Shown here: positions 46,337 to 54,796 of the stretch, in pieces
How the letters are laid out: each line of letters opens with the position of its first letter
How positions within the stretch are numbered: position 1 is the stretch's first letter
Assembly (NCBI RefSeq): GCF_020873915.1
Contig: NZ_JAHWGP010000022.1
Coordinates: forward strand, 1-64,000
Length of the DNA stretch: 64,000 nucleotides
Origin: Streptomyces sp. DH5
GTDB taxonomy: Bacteria > Actinomycetota > Actinomycetes > Streptomycetales > Streptomycetaceae
Direction: 5' to 3'
Notes under the pieces: generated by a model
What the model was told of the DNA's origin: nothing
The model's database searches: none
The model's input: only the letters and a program-made list of their open reading frames with translations
Position numbers and translations under genes: made by a program

Positions 46337-47182
46337 ATGAGCCGCAGCGACGTCCTGGTCGACGCAGACTGGCTCCAGGAGCACCTGGACGACCCGACCA
46401 TCGCCATCGTCGAGGTGGACGAGGACACCACCGCCTACGAGAAGAACCACATCAAGAACGCCATCCGGATCGACTGGACCCAGGACCTCCAGGACCCGGT
46501 CCGCCGTGACTTCGTCGACCAGGCCGGCTTCGAGAAGCTCCTGTCGGACAAGGGCATCGGCAACGACCACACGGTCGTCCTCTACGGCGGCAACAACAAC
46601 TGGTTCGCCTCGTACGCGTACTGGTACTTCAAGCTGTACGGCCACGAGAACGTCAAGCTCCTCGACGGCGGCCGCAAGAAGTGGGAGCTGGACGCCCGCG
46701 AGCTGGTCCCCGGCGACGAGGTGCCGGAGCGCCCGAAGACCGACTACAAGGCCAAGCCGCAGGACGCGTCCATCCGGGCCTTCCGCGACGACGTCGTGGC
46801 CGCGATCGGCAACCAGAACATCGTCGACGTGCGCTCGCCCGACGAGTTCTCCGGCAAGCTGCTCGCCCCGGCCCACCTGCCGCAGGAGCAGTCGCAGCGC
46901 CCCGGCCACGTGCCGTCCTCCCGCAACATCCCGTGGTCCAAGAACGCCAACGACGACGGCACCTTCAAGTCCGACGAGGAGCTCAAGGCGCTCTACGAGG
47001 ACGAGCAGGTCGACCTGTCCAAGGACACCATCGCCCTGTGCCGCATCGGTGAGCGTTCCGCGCTGACCTGGTTCGTGCTGCACGAGCTGCTCGGCGTGGA
47101 GAACGTCAGGAACTACGACGGCTCCTGGACCGAGTACGGCTCCCTCGTCGGCGTGCCGATCGAGCTCGGCCCCGCCAAGTAA
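46337..47182 (+). CDS. Thiosulfate sulfurtransferase (rhodanese)
   Basis: This 281-aa enzyme has two rhodanese domains; the first is inactive-type, the second carries the active Cys235 in the loop CRIGERS. It moves sulfane sulfur from thiosulfate to cyanide or a thiol acceptor. It matches the CysA-type sulfurtransferase of actinobacteria, encoded with a DUF1416 gene that follows after 41 nt, as here. The upstream cysteine leader peptide points to control by cysteine. GGAGGAG lies 5 nt before ATG 46337. Confidence 0.95.
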   Translation: MSRSDVLVDADWLQEHLDDPTIAIVEVDEDTTAYEKNHIKNAIRIDWTQDLQDPVRRDFVDQAGFEKLLSDKGIGNDHTVVLYGGNNNWFASYAYWYFKLYGHENVKLLDGGRKKWELDARELVPGDEVPERPKTDYKAKPQDASIRAFRDDVVAAIGNQNIVDVRSPDEFSGKLLAPAHLPQEQSQRPGHVPSSRNIPWSKNANDDGTFKSDEELKALYEDEQVDLSKDTIALCRIGERSALTWFVLHELLGVENVRNYDGSWTEYGSLVGVPIELGPAK

Positions 47183-47223
47183 CCCTCCCGACCGACCTTT
47201 CCAGACCACTTCAGGAGAACGAC

Positions 47224-47511
47224 ATGTGCGGTGCGAAGGCCGGCGGCCCGGACGCCTCGACGATCAAGCCCGGTGAGACCACCATCCAGGGCCAGGTGAC
47301 CCGCGACGGCGAGCCGGTGACGGGCTACGTCCGCCTGCTGGACTCGACCGGAGAGTTCACCGCGGAGGTCCCGACCTCCGCCACCGGACAGTTCCGCTTC
47401 TACGCGGCGGAGGGCACCTGGACCGTCCGCGCCCTGGTGCCCGGCGGCACCGCCGACCGCACGGTCGTCGCCCAGACGGGCGGCCTGGCCGAGGTCGCGA
47501 TCGCGGTCTGA
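47224..47511 (+). CDS. DUF1416-domain protein
   Basis: The 95-aa protein begins MCGAKAGGPDAS and continues as a small beta-sandwich (ETTIQGQVTRDGEPVTGYV, then FYAAEGTWTVRALVPGG), the DUF1416 pattern. The N-terminal Cys-Gly is conserved in the family as I recall it. The gene is always tied to the rhodanese gene in actinobacteria, so it probably supports sulfur transfer, perhaps as an acceptor. It shares the operon and ends at a strong terminator. Confidence 0.9.
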   Translation: MCGAKAGGPDASTIKPGETTIQGQVTRDGEPVTGYVRLLDSTGEFTAEVPTSATGQFRFYAAEGTWTVRALVPGGTADRTVVAQTGGLAEVAIAV

Positions 47512-47524
47512 GGACACGGCGACG

Positions 47525-47575
47525 GCCGGAGGGCCGCATCCCACGGGTTGGACGCCCGGGATGCGGCCCTCCGGC
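47525..47575 (+). terminator. Strong terminator after DUF1416
   Basis: A perfect 18-bp stem (GCCGGAGGGCCGCATCCC at 47525-47542 pairing with 47558-47575) encloses a 15-nt loop. It lies 13 nt after the DUF1416 stop codon and ends the sulfurtransferase operon. Confidence 0.92.
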
Positions 47576-47606
47576 ACGTCCGGGACCGCGGACCTACGCT
47601 GGAGAC

Positions 47607-47867
47607 ATGTACGCGCGCAGGCGGCACGCCTACTTCGTCATGATGGGCACCTGCATCGGGCTGTTCGTCCTGGCGTGGGGCGTGGTGCGGCTCTGGTCGG
47701 TGCCGGCCGCCGTCGCGATGTGCCTGGTCGCCATGGTCATCCCGCCGCTCGCCGCGGTCGTCGCCAACCGGCGCGGGCCCGACGACCGCTGGTGGGACGA
47801 CCCCACGGGCGACCCGAAGTCCGACGAGTGGTGGGACGAGCTGGACGGCAGGAAGGGCCCCCGGTAG
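47607..47867 (+). CDS. DUF3099 small membrane protein
   Basis: The 86-aa protein has two membrane helices (about 8-27 and 31-51) and a polar tail rich in Asp and Trp (DDRWWDDPTGDPKSDEWWDE). That layout fits DUF3099, common in streptomycetes. Function unknown. It lies 11 nt upstream of the VOC protein gene. Confidence 0.85.
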   Translation: MYARRRHAYFVMMGTCIGLFVLAWGVVRLWSVPAAVAMCLVAMVIPPLAAVVANRRGPDDRWWDDPTGDPKSDEWWDELDGRKGPR

Positions 47868-47877
47868 GAAGGGGGCC

Positions 47878-48264
47878 ATGTGCGCTGCGAGGCTCTCCAC
47901 CGTCGTGCTCGACGCGCGTGACGCGCACGAGCTGGCCCGCTTCTGGACGCGGCTCCTCGGCTACGAGGTGCGCGCGGAGGAACCCCACTGGGTGCTGATC
48001 GGGCCGCCGGACGGCGCCGCGGGCACGACGCTCGCCTTCGAGACGGAGCCGGAGTACGTGCCGCCGGTCTGGCCGACGCGGAATCCGGGCGACCAGCAGA
48101 TGATGCTGCACCTCGACGTCGAGGTCGACGACCTCGGGGCCGAGACCGCCCGTGCGGTGGCGGAGGGGGCGACGCTCGCCGGGGAGCAGCCGCAGGACGA
48201 CGTGCGGGTGCTGTTCGACCCCTCCGGGCATCCGTTCTGCCTGTGGGTGCGGACCGCTCAGTAG
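47878..48264 (+). CDS. VOC-family (glyoxalase/bleomycin-resistance-like) protein
   Basis: The 128-aa protein has one VOC module pair: LSTVVLDARDAHELARFWTR at the start, MMLHLDVEVDDL in the middle and DPSGHPFCLWVR at the end. The pattern of His and Glu at the ends of strands fits a metal-binding VOC protein, but the substrate is open. The 3' end overlaps the convergent DsrE-like gene by 7 nt. Confidence 0.9.
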   Translation: MCAARLSTVVLDARDAHELARFWTRLLGYEVRAEEPHWVLIGPPDGAAGTTLAFETEPEYVPPVWPTRNPGDQQMMLHLDVEVDDLGAETARAVAEGATLAGEQPQDDVRVLFDPSGHPFCLWVRTAQ

Positions 48265-48620
48265 ACCAGCGCCTGGGTGCCGTCCGCCATCGCCTCCTGC
48301 ACGAAGACCTGCGCGCCGGCGATGCGCACGCCCTCCAGGACGTCCTTCTCCGTGATGTTGCGGCGGGCCGCGCACTGCGTGCACAGGGTGACTTGGCCGC
48401 CCGCCAGGATGGAGTCCAGCAGGTCCGGCAGCGGGGCGGAGTGCGGCAGCTCGAACTCGGCGGCCCGGTCCGGCAGGGCGAACCACGCGGACTCCCCGGT
48501 GAGCCACAGGGAGACCTCGACGCCACTGGCCGCGGCCACCGCCGCCACCGTGAACGCCTGCGAGCAGCGTTCGGGGGCGTCGGTACCGGCGGTCACCTTG
48601 ATCACGAGCTTTTTCGCCAT
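48258..48620 (-). CDS. DsrE-like sulfur-related protein
   Basis: The 120-aa protein has the DsrE/F fold pattern: VIKVTAGTDAPERCSQAFTV at the start, then a Cys pair region LCTQCAARRNI and a final AGAQVFVQEAMADG. Family members bind or transfer sulfur. The two Cys of the CTQC loop are where a persulfide would form. It lies near the rhodanese, leader peptide and VOC genes, so a sulfur role is plausible. Start at ATG 48620. Confidence 0.88.
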   Translation of the reverse strand: MAKKLVIKVTAGTDAPERCSQAFTVAAVAAASGVEVSLWLTGESAWFALPDRAAEFELPHSAPLPDLLDSILAGGQVTLCTQCAARRNITEKDVLEGVRIAGAQVFVQEAMADGTQALVY

Positions 48621-48708
48621 GACCGAATCGTAATCACCATCGCCACAACTCCGGTCGCCGGCCGGGGGCTCCCGTGCGCGCGTCCTCGGAGCGCGCGCTC
48701 CACCTTCT

Positions 48709-49422
48709 GTGGGGGACGTCCTGGAACAACCCGAGGGAGCCAACGACGCGCCGACGCGCCGAGTCCGGCCGATGTGCCGGACGCGCCGAGTTCGGCCGAT
48801 GTGCCGGAGGCGGCCCGGTCTTCGGACGCGTCCGCAGGACGCGGGCGGACGGCCGCGCCGATCGGCAGCGCCCCGGTGCTGGGCCTGATCGCCGGCACCT
48901 GCGCCGGCTACCTCGTCCAGGCCGACCGTGAGCCCACCCCGCTGCCGCCGCTGTCGCAGCCGGTGCTCCCCCAGGCGACGGGCAAGGCGCCCGAGCCCCT
49001 GCCGGCCACCCAGGACCGGCGCGTGAAGACCGACGGCGACCCGCGCGCCCTGCCGCTCGGGAAGCCGCAGGGGGCGAACGAGACGGACCGGGCGGCCGGG
49101 GTCGGCGGGTGGGCGGACCTGGCCGTCCACGCCGGGTACTACGAGGATCCCGCGGAGGCGTCCGGAGACCTGCCGGCCGAGGAGTTCCGGCGGACGGCCG
49201 AGATCTCCCGGGAGGCCGACGGCCGCTTCCCGTCGGCGGCGGAGGTCGCCGGTGTCCAGCCCGTTCCACGACGAGGCCCAGCCGTACGGCGCCGAGCACG
49301 ACCGGCAGGCCTACCTCGCCGCCGGCGACGTGCTCGCGGTGGTGCTGCAGTCCCGGGAGGGCACCGCGCACGCCGTGCCCTTCCGGCAGACGGTGGTGCT
49401 GCAGAGTCAGCTGCTGGGCTGA
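48709..49422 (+). pseudogene. Decayed secreted/membrane protein gene
   Basis: A GTG at 48709 opens MGDVLEQPEGANDAP, but the coding sense then moves to another frame near 48750 (DAPSPADVP repeats, then a membrane segment around APVLGLIAGTCAGYLVQ and a charged outer part), and again near 49255 (SPFHDEAQPYGAEHD... AVPFRQTVVLQSQLLG) to the TGA at 49420. Two frameshifts make this a probable pseudogene; errors in the sequence are the alternative. When joined, it would give a protein of about 235 aa with one membrane helix and an outer domain. A 27-bp duplication at 48753-48806 lies at the first break. Confidence 0.6.
48753..48806 (+). repeat. 27-bp tandem duplication in the decayed gene
   Basis: Two adjacent copies of a 27-nt unit (beginning GACGCGCCGAG, ending GATGTGCCG) differ at one base. 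They encode two 9-residue repeats, DAPSPADVP and DAPSSADVP, and sit next to the presumed first frameshift of the decayed gene. Confidence 0.8.
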
Positions 49423-49523
49423 GGCGCGGCGGGGCGGACCTCGCACGACGGGGGCCGGCCCCGGCCGCGTAAGCTGGGGGCCGGCCCTGCGCACACCACA
49501 GCACCCCGCTCAAGGAGCACCCC

Positions 49524-49622
49524 GTGATCCTCTTCTTCGAAATTCTGCTGGTCCTGGTCGCCGTCGGCGTTCTCGCCTTCGCCGGGCTGACCGTGAAGAA
49601 GCTGTACCAGGGCCAGCGCTGA
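49524..49622 (+). CDS. 32-aa small membrane protein
   Basis: A GTG at 49524 with AAGGAG 6 nt upstream opens a 32-codon frame: a hydrophobic helix (VILFFEILLVLVAVGVLAFA) followed by a basic end (VKKLYQGQR). I recall near-identical small proteins in front of the nitrobindin-like gene in other streptomycetes. Topology N-out/C-in is likely. Function unknown; it ends 25 nt upstream of the next gene, so the two may be co-transcribed. Confidence 0.75.
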   Translation: MILFFEILLVLVAVGVLAFAGLTVKKLYQGQR

Positions 49623-49647
49623 TCACCGACGCCAGGAAGTTCCGCTC

Positions 49648-50223
49648 ATGATCGAGATCCCGTCCGACCTGCACAAGGACCTCGTCCCGCTCGCCTTCCT
49701 GCTCGGCAACTGGGCGGGCGCGGGCGTGTACGACTTCCCCGGCTCGGAGAAGTGCAACTTCGGCCAGGAGGTCACCTTCTCCCACGACGGCCGGGACTTC
49801 CTGGAGTACAGCTCCCGCACCTGGGTGCTGGACGGTGAGGGCAACAAGGTGCGACCGCTGGAGTCCGAGCACGGCTTCTGGCGGATCGACGCCGGCCGCA
49901 AGGTCGAGGTGACGATGACCCGCGACGACGGCGTCATCGAGATCTGGTACGGCGAGATGGCCGAGGGCAAGCCGCAGATCGACCTGGTCACGGACGCGGT
50001 GGCCCGCACCGCCGCCTCCGGCCCCTACAGCGGCGGCAAGCGGCTGTACGGCTACGTCAAGAGCGACCTGATGTGGGTCGGCGAGAAGCAGACCCCCGAG
50101 GTCGAGCTGCGCCCCTACATGTCGGCGCACCTGAAGAAGGTCGTCACCCCTGAGGAGGTCGAGCGCTGGGCCAAGGCCCTGCCCGACGACATGCCGGACG
50201 ACGGGATCGCCTTCTTCAAGTAG
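49648..50223 (+). CDS. FABP-like / nitrobindin-family beta-barrel protein
   Basis: The 191-aa protein has the ten-strand lipocalin-like pattern of THAP4/nitrobindin proteins: LLGNWAGAGVYDFPGSEKC (the GxWxGxG motif) and EYSSRTWVLDGEG, with a His near the C-terminal strand (SAHLKKV) as the possible haem ligand. Actinobacterial members bind haem and react with peroxynitrite or NO. It is followed 44 nt later by the nur gene on the same strand. The ATG at 49648 has AGGAAG 8 nt upstream. Confidence 0.9.
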   Translation: MIEIPSDLHKDLVPLAFLLGNWAGAGVYDFPGSEKCNFGQEVTFSHDGRDFLEYSSRTWVLDGEGNKVRPLESEHGFWRIDAGRKVEVTMTRDDGVIEIWYGEMAEGKPQIDLVTDAVARTAASGPYSGGKRLYGYVKSDLMWVGEKQTPEVELRPYMSAHLKKVVTPEEVERWAKALPDDMPDDGIAFFK

Positions 50224-50267
50224 GCCGGTTCCGGCCCGGTCCCGGCCGCACCGCCTAGACTCGTGGT

Positions 50268-50705
50268 GTGGTGAGCACCGACTGGAAGAGCGATCTCAGG
50301 CAGCGCGGCTACCGGCTGACGCCGCAGCGCCAACTCGTGCTCGAAGCCGTGGACACCCTGGAGCACGCGACCCCCGACGACATCCTCGTCGAAGTGAGGA
50401 AGACGGCGTCGGGGGTCAACATCTCCACCGTGTACCGCACGCTGGAGCTGCTGGAGGAGCTGGGCCTGGTCAGCCACGCCCACCTCGGGCACGGCGCCCC
50501 GACCTACCACCTCGCGGACCGGCACCACCACCTGCACCTGGTCTGCCGCGACTGCACGAACGTCATCGAGGCGGACGTGGAGGTGGCCGCCGAGTTCACC
50601 GCGAAACTGCGGGACACCTTCGGTTTCGACACCGACATGAAGCACTTCGCGATCTTCGGCCGGTGCGAGGACTGCGCCCGGAAGGCAGCGGCCGCCGAGT
50701 CGTAG
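50268..50705 (+). CDS. nur: Nickel-responsive Fur-family regulator Nur
   Basis: The 145-aa regulator has a winged helix (about 1-82) and a Fur dimerisation domain with CRDC (C93, C96) and CEDC (C133, C136). The residues known for nickel sensing in S. coelicolor Nur are all in place: H70, H72 and H126, and the second metal site H33, H86, H88 and H90. With nickel it represses nickel uptake and the iron superoxide dismutase gene, as known in S. coelicolor. The gene starts at GTG 50268 and lies 9 nt upstream of ygfZ. Confidence 0.95.
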   Translation: MVSTDWKSDLRQRGYRLTPQRQLVLEAVDTLEHATPDDILVEVRKTASGVNISTVYRTLELLEELGLVSHAHLGHGAPTYHLADRHHHLHLVCRDCTNVIEADVEVAAEFTAKLRDTFGFDTDMKHFAIFGRCEDCARKAAAAES

Positions 50706-50714
50706 GCTTGGCAT

Positions 50715-51680
50715 ATGAAGAGCCCCCTGTTGACCCTGCCCGGCGCCGTCCCCGCCGAGGGCGTGGACGAAGGCGTGGCCGCCCACTACGGCGACCTGTT
50801 CCGCGAGCAGCGAGCCCTCGCCGACGGCACCGGTTTCGTCGACCTGTCCCACCGCGGGGTCGTCACCGTCACCGGACCGGAGCGGCTCGGCTGGCTGCAC
50901 CTGCTGCTCACCCAGCACGTCAGCGACCTGCCGCCGCACCAGGCCACCGAGGCGCTGATCCTCTCCGCCAACGGCCACATCGAGCACGCGCTGTACCTCG
51001 TCGACGACGGCGAGACGGTCTGGGCGCACGTCGAGCCCGGCACCCGGGAGGCGCTGATCGCGTACCTGGAGTCGATGAAGTTCTTCTACCGGGTCGAGGT
51101 CGCCGACCGCACCGCCGACATCGCGGTGGTGCACCTGCCGGCCGGGTCCATCGCGGAGGTTCCCGAGGGGGTCGTCGTCCGCGAGACGCCGTTCGGACGG
51201 GACCTGTTCCTGCCCCGGGGCGAGCTGGAGGCGTACGCGGAGAAGGCGGGACCGCCCGCCGGGCTCCTCGCGTACGAGGCGCTGCGGGTCGAGCAGCAGA
51301 GGCCGCGGCTCGGGTTCGAGACCGACCACCGCACCATCCCGCACGAACTGGGCTGGATCGGCGGCGCCGTGCACCTGCAGAAGGGCTGCTACCGGGGGCA
51401 GGAGACGGTCGCCCGGGTGCAGAACCTCGGTAAGCCGCCGCGGCGGCTGGTGTTCCTGCACCTGGACGGCAGCGAGGTCCACCTGCCCGCCGCGGGGACG
51501 GAGATCCGGCTGGCCGACGACGGGCCGGAGGGCCGGAAGATCGGGTTCGTCACGACGTCCGTACGCCATCACGAGCTGGGGCCGGTCGCCCTGGCCCTGG
51601 TGAAGCGGAACGTGCCGGTGGACGCGCGGCTGATCGCCGGGGACACGGCGGCCGCGCAGGAGACCGTCGTCGAGCCCTGA
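50715..51680 (+). CDS. ygfZ: Folate-binding protein YgfZ (iron-sulfur cluster repair)
   Basis: The 321-aa protein has the GcvT-like fold and the YgfZ signature KGCYRGQETVAR near residue 220, whose Cys is essential in E. coli. It uses tetrahydrofolate to support the repair of iron-sulfur proteins. It starts 9 nt after the nur stop, so it probably shares its transcript; that places an Fe-S repair gene under the same mRNA as the nickel regulator. It converges with the dtd gene. Confidence 0.93.
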   Translation: MKSPLLTLPGAVPAEGVDEGVAAHYGDLFREQRALADGTGFVDLSHRGVVTVTGPERLGWLHLLLTQHVSDLPPHQATEALILSANGHIEHALYLVDDGETVWAHVEPGTREALIAYLESMKFFYRVEVADRTADIAVVHLPAGSIAEVPEGVVVRETPFGRDLFLPRGELEAYAEKAGPPAGLLAYEALRVEQQRPRLGFETDHRTIPHELGWIGGAVHLQKGCYRGQETVARVQNLGKPPRRLVFLHLDGSEVHLPAAGTEIRLADDGPEGRKIGFVTTSVRHHELGPVALALVKRNVPVDARLIAGDTAAAQETVVEP

Positions 51681-51686
51681 GCCCGG

Positions 51687-52112
51687 TCAGACCTCCAGCA
51701 GCACGGTGAACGGGCCGTCGTTGGTCAGCGACACCCGCATCCTGGCGCCGAAGCGGCCCGTCGCCACCGTCGCGCCCAGTGCGCGCAGCTGCGTGACCAC
51801 CTCGTCGACCAGCGGCTCGGCGAGGTCACCCGGGGCGGCGGCGTTCCAGGTGGGGCGCCGGCCCTTGCGGGCGTCGCCGTAAAGAGTGAACTGGCTGATC
51901 ACCAGCAGCGGGGCGCCGATGTCGCTGCAGGACTTCTCGTCCCCGAGCATCCGGACCGACCACAGCTTGCGGGCGAGCCGGGCGGCGTCCTCCCTGGTGT
52001 CCTCGTGGGTGACGCCGACGAGGACGCACAGTCCCTCGCCCTCGATCGCGCCCACCGTCTCGCCGTCCACCACGACGCTCGCGCCGTCGACCCGCTGCAC
52101 CACCGCTCGCAT
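51687..52112 (-). CDS. dtd: D-aminoacyl-tRNA deacylase
   Basis: This 141-aa protein has the two DTD signatures: [20 protein letters not shown] in the middle and a final [11 protein letters not shown] (NxGPVT-like), together with the start [18 protein letters not shown]. It frees tRNA from D-amino acids and from wrongly attached glycine. The gene is alone on the minus strand, six nt from the convergent ygfZ stop. Confidence 0.95.
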   Translation of the reverse strand: MRAVVQRVDGASVVVDGETVGAIEGEGLCVLVGVTHEDTREDAARLARKLWSVRMLGDEKSCSDIGAPLLVISQFTLYGDARKGRRPTWNAAAPGDLAEPLVDEVVTQLRALGATVATGRFGARMRVSLTNDGPFTVLLEV

Positions 52113-52289
52113 ACGACCATCATGCCGGTCGGCGAACAGGCGGCCGACGGCGGCCCGCGCAGCACCCCGGTCGGGCTATTTTTACTCCTTAGCGCCCATC
52201 TGGGGCGGATCGGGGACACTCGCTCACATAGCGGCCGGTCGGGGTGGCACGATGCTGGCACATGCCGGTCGAGGGGACGGTTGAGGCAC

Positions 52290-52922
52290 ATGAGCACACC
52301 GGGAATCGGACGGCCGGCCACGGCCGATCCGCCCGCCGAAGCGGGCATCGGGGAGCGGGAGTTCCACCGGCCGCCCACACAGCGCACCGACAGTCCGGTG
52401 CTGCCCGAGGAGGAGCGGGCGGCCGAGTTGCTCGTGCTGGGACTGCCGGAGCTGCGCGCGGTGCGCCGTGACGCACAGCGGGACGAGGCCGATCTCAGTT
52501 ATGTGCGGCGGCTGCTCCAGGGGCGCATCGACATCCTGCGGGCGGAACTGGCCCGGCGGGTCCCGGGGGGTGCCCCGTCGGTCGTCGCCCCGGGGGACGC
52601 CTCGGTCGTGGAGCGGCTCTCGGAGATCCTGCGGGACGGCCCGGCCCGGCACCGTTCCTCCGCCCGTCATGTGACGCTGGGGACGCCGCGGGGCGAGGAG
52701 TACCGGCGGCTGGCCGCCGAGATGCTCGGCGAGGTGGAGCTGTCCGACCTCGACGCCCGCACGGACGGGGAGCTGACCACGGCGATGGGACGGCTCGTGC
52801 GGTACGAGCAGCAGGTGTCCCGGCGGCGGCAGCGGCTGCAGCGTACGGCCGACGAGTGCAGCGCGGAGATCGCGCGCCGGTACCGGGAGGGGGAGGCGCA
52901 GGTGGACGACCTGCTGGTGTGA
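52290..52922 (+). CDS. rsiG: c-di-GMP-responsive anti-sigma factor RsiG
   Basis: The 210-aa protein carries two copies of the RsiG c-di-GMP motif E(X)3S(X)2R(X)3Q(X)3D: E66-S70-R73-Q77-D81 and E173-S177-R180-Q184-D188. Each lies in a helix of an antiparallel coiled coil. RsiG holds the sporulation sigma factor WhiG when bound to c-di-GMP. The two motifs are separated by a 90-residue linker with a Pro/Gly-rich part. I start it at ATG 52290; GGGGACGG lies about 9 nt upstream. whiG itself is not in the window. Confidence 0.95.
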   Translation: MSTPGIGRPATADPPAEAGIGEREFHRPPTQRTDSPVLPEEERAAELLVLGLPELRAVRRDAQRDEADLSYVRRLLQGRIDILRAELARRVPGGAPSVVAPGDASVVERLSEILRDGPARHRSSARHVTLGTPRGEEYRRLAAEMLGEVELSDLDARTDGELTTAMGRLVRYEQQVSRRRQRLQRTADECSAEIARRYREGEAQVDDLLV

Positions 52923-52991
52923 GTCCCGGCGGGGCGGGGGCGGGGGTAAACCGCGTCGACACCCGGCGCGCGGCCGACCTACCGTGTGTCC

Positions 52992-54248
52992 ATGACCTCC
53001 CGCCCCGCCCTCGACGTACGCGCCGTCACCGAGTCCGAGTTCGCCGACTGGCAACGGGCGTTGAACGTCGGGTTCCTGCGTGAACCCACCCTGCCGGAGG
53101 AGATCCTGGACGCGCGCCGGGAGCAGTTCACGCCCGGCCGGTCGATCGGGGCCTTCGACGGCGGGCGCTGTGTGGCGACGTTCCGTTCCTTCGCGCAGGA
53201 ACTCACCGTGGTCGGTGGGGCGACCGTCCCGGCCGACGCGGTCACCAACGTCACCGTCTCCCCCACCCACCGGCGGCGCGGGCTGCTCACCCGCATGATG
53301 GAGCGGGACCTCGCCGCGGCGAAGGAGCGCGGGGACGTCGTCGCGACCCTGATCGCCGCCGAGTACCCCATCTACGGGCGCTACGGCTTCGGCCCGGCGA
53401 CCTCGGCGACCGAGTGGACGATCGACGTGCCGCGCGCCGGCCTCGACCCGCGCTGGGCCGGGCCCGAGGACGGCGGGCGGATCGACCTGGTGGACGGGGA
53501 GGACGTGCGCAAGCTCGGCCCTGAGCTCCACGAGCGGCTGCGCCGGCAGCAGCCGGGCGCGGTGAACCGCGACGAGCTGTGGTGGAGGACCGCCACCGGG
53601 TCGGTGCGCTTCCACCCGACGTTCCACGAGCCGTTCCACGTGGTGTACCGCTCGGCCGGCGGCGAGGTCGAGGGCATGGCCGCCTACACGGCGGACGACA
53701 ACTGGGGTGACGCCAAGCAGCCGTTGAACACGGCGCGGGTGAAGTGGCTGATCGGGGTGACCCCGGCCGCGGAGCGGGCGCTGTGGCACTACCTGTGCTC
53801 GGTCGACTGGGTGGTGGCGGTGCGCAGCGGCTGGCGGGCCCCCGACGACCTGCTCCCGCACTTCCTGCCGGACCCCCGTGCCGCTGCGGTCGCCACCCAG
53901 GCGGACTGGCTGTGGGTGCGGATCCTGGACGTCGTACGGGCGCTGGAGGCGCGGACGTACCAGGCGGCGGGGGCGCTGGTGCTGGAGGTGGCCGACGGGG
54001 CGGGACTGACCGGCGGACGGTTCCGGCTGGAGGCGTCGGCGGACGGTGCGGGGTCCTGTGCACCCACCACCGAGAGCGCCGAACTGATTTTGGACGTAGC
54101 TGAGTTGGCGGCGCTGTGGCTGGGTGACGAGTCCGCGGTGCGGCTGGCGGCGCTGGGCCGGGTGCGGGAAGGACGAGCGGGCGCCGCCCGTCAGGCCGAC
54201 GCCCTGCTGCGTACGTCCAGGCGACCGTGGTGCCCGGACATCTTCTGA
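52992..54248 (+). CDS. Eis-like N-acetyltransferase
   Basis: This protein of about 418 aa has the Eis plan: a GNAT domain with the acetyl-CoA loop [19 protein letters not shown], a second degenerate GNAT domain and an SCP2-like C-terminal part. The chain ends in ...CPDIF, a terminal Phe as in Eis, whose carboxylate acts as the general base. Eis proteins acetylate aminoglycosides or protein lysines; Streptomyces relatives are of unknown substrate. The start may be ATG 52992 or GTG 52986; no ribosome site is seen. Confidence 0.9.
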   Translation: MTSRPALDVRAVTESEFADWQRALNVGFLREPTLPEEILDARREQFTPGRSIGAFDGGRCVATFRSFAQELTVVGGATVPADAVTNVTVSPTHRRRGLLTRMMERDLAAAKERGDVVATLIAAEYPIYGRYGFGPATSATEWTIDVPRAGLDPRWAGPEDGGRIDLVDGEDVRKLGPELHERLRRQQPGAVNRDELWWRTATGSVRFHPTFHEPFHVVYRSAGGEVEGMAAYTADDNWGDAKQPLNTARVKWLIGVTPAAERALWHYLCSVDWVVAVRSGWRAPDDLLPHFLPDPRAAAVATQADWLWVRILDVVRALEARTYQAAGALVLEVADGAGLTGGRFRLEASADGAGSCAPTTESAELILDVAELAALWLGDESAVRLAALGRVREGRAGAARQADALLRTSRRPWCPDIF

Positions 54249-54431
54249 GCGCGGTCCGCGTGCGCGCCCTTGCTGCTGTCTCCCTCCGCCGACGACGGGT
54301 GAGTGCTCATCCGTAGCGAGCTGTTCAGTTGTGGTTGTGGTTGTCGTGCGGGTGGTGCGGGATGGTGCTCCGCCGGCGGGCTCCCGGCTCCCCTCCGGAG
54401 GGGAACCCGGCCGGCGGTCCGTGCGGTGCCG

Positions 54432-54617
54432 TCAGCCGGACTGGGCGAACAGCATCACGAGGATGACCGCGCCGATGCCGCTGATCGTGGTGTTGCGTGC
54501 CTTGATGCCCACGGTGAGGGCGACGAAGGCGATGATCCCCATCGGCCCGTACTTCCACTGAATCAACTGTTCGAATCCAATGGCCAGGGCCGCGAGGACG
54601 ATGGCGACGAGCGGCAT
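54432..54617 (-). CDS. Small two-helix membrane protein, copy 1
   Basis: The 61-aa protein has two membrane helices (about 3-20 and 26-58) with a short polar turn (QWKYGP). It starts at ATG 54617 with AGGGGGA 5 nt upstream. It is divergent from a GntR-type regulator gene across an intergenic region with an inverted repeat. The second copy at 55739-55927 shares length, helix placement and genomic setting (LLSAVLVITAQQLVEWQFGV against VAIVLAALAIGFEQLIQWKY), so the two are paralogues. Function unknown; it could be the regulated output of the adjacent GntR. Confidence 0.8.
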   Translation of the reverse strand: MPLVAIVLAALAIGFEQLIQWKYGPMGIIAFVALTVGIKARNTTISGIGAVILVMLFAQSG

Positions 54618-54694
54618 GACGGTCCCCCTGTGTCCATGGCCCCCGATCATCACTCCTGAATGCCAACCTCGTTGTCGGCGGACCAGGTTGCGTG

Positions 54695-54709
54695 AGTTGG
54701 TGACCAACT
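54695..54709. promoter_or_regulatory. Shared operator, copy 1 (AGTTGG-N3-CCAACT)
   Basis: AGTTGG-TGA-CCAACT is an inverted repeat in the gap between the divergent small membrane protein and GntR genes. The same half-sites with a 3-nt spacer occur at 55965-55979 in the second module. A following TGTAGTT...CCACTTG block is also conserved between the two. This is the likely binding site of the GntR-type regulators. Confidence 0.75.
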
Positions 54710-54796
54710 TGGTTGTAGTTATCTCCACTTGAAACAGTCCTATAACCATCTCTCGCTGAACTGCCGCAAGATGGCGAAAAGTTGTACTGTTCGGCT

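Noticed and set aside
54569-54578. GTTCGAATCC, a tRNA T-loop-like sequence
   Set aside because: It lies in the coding sequence of the small membrane protein, and no acceptor stem or anticodon arm can be drawn around it. No tRNA gene was found in the window.
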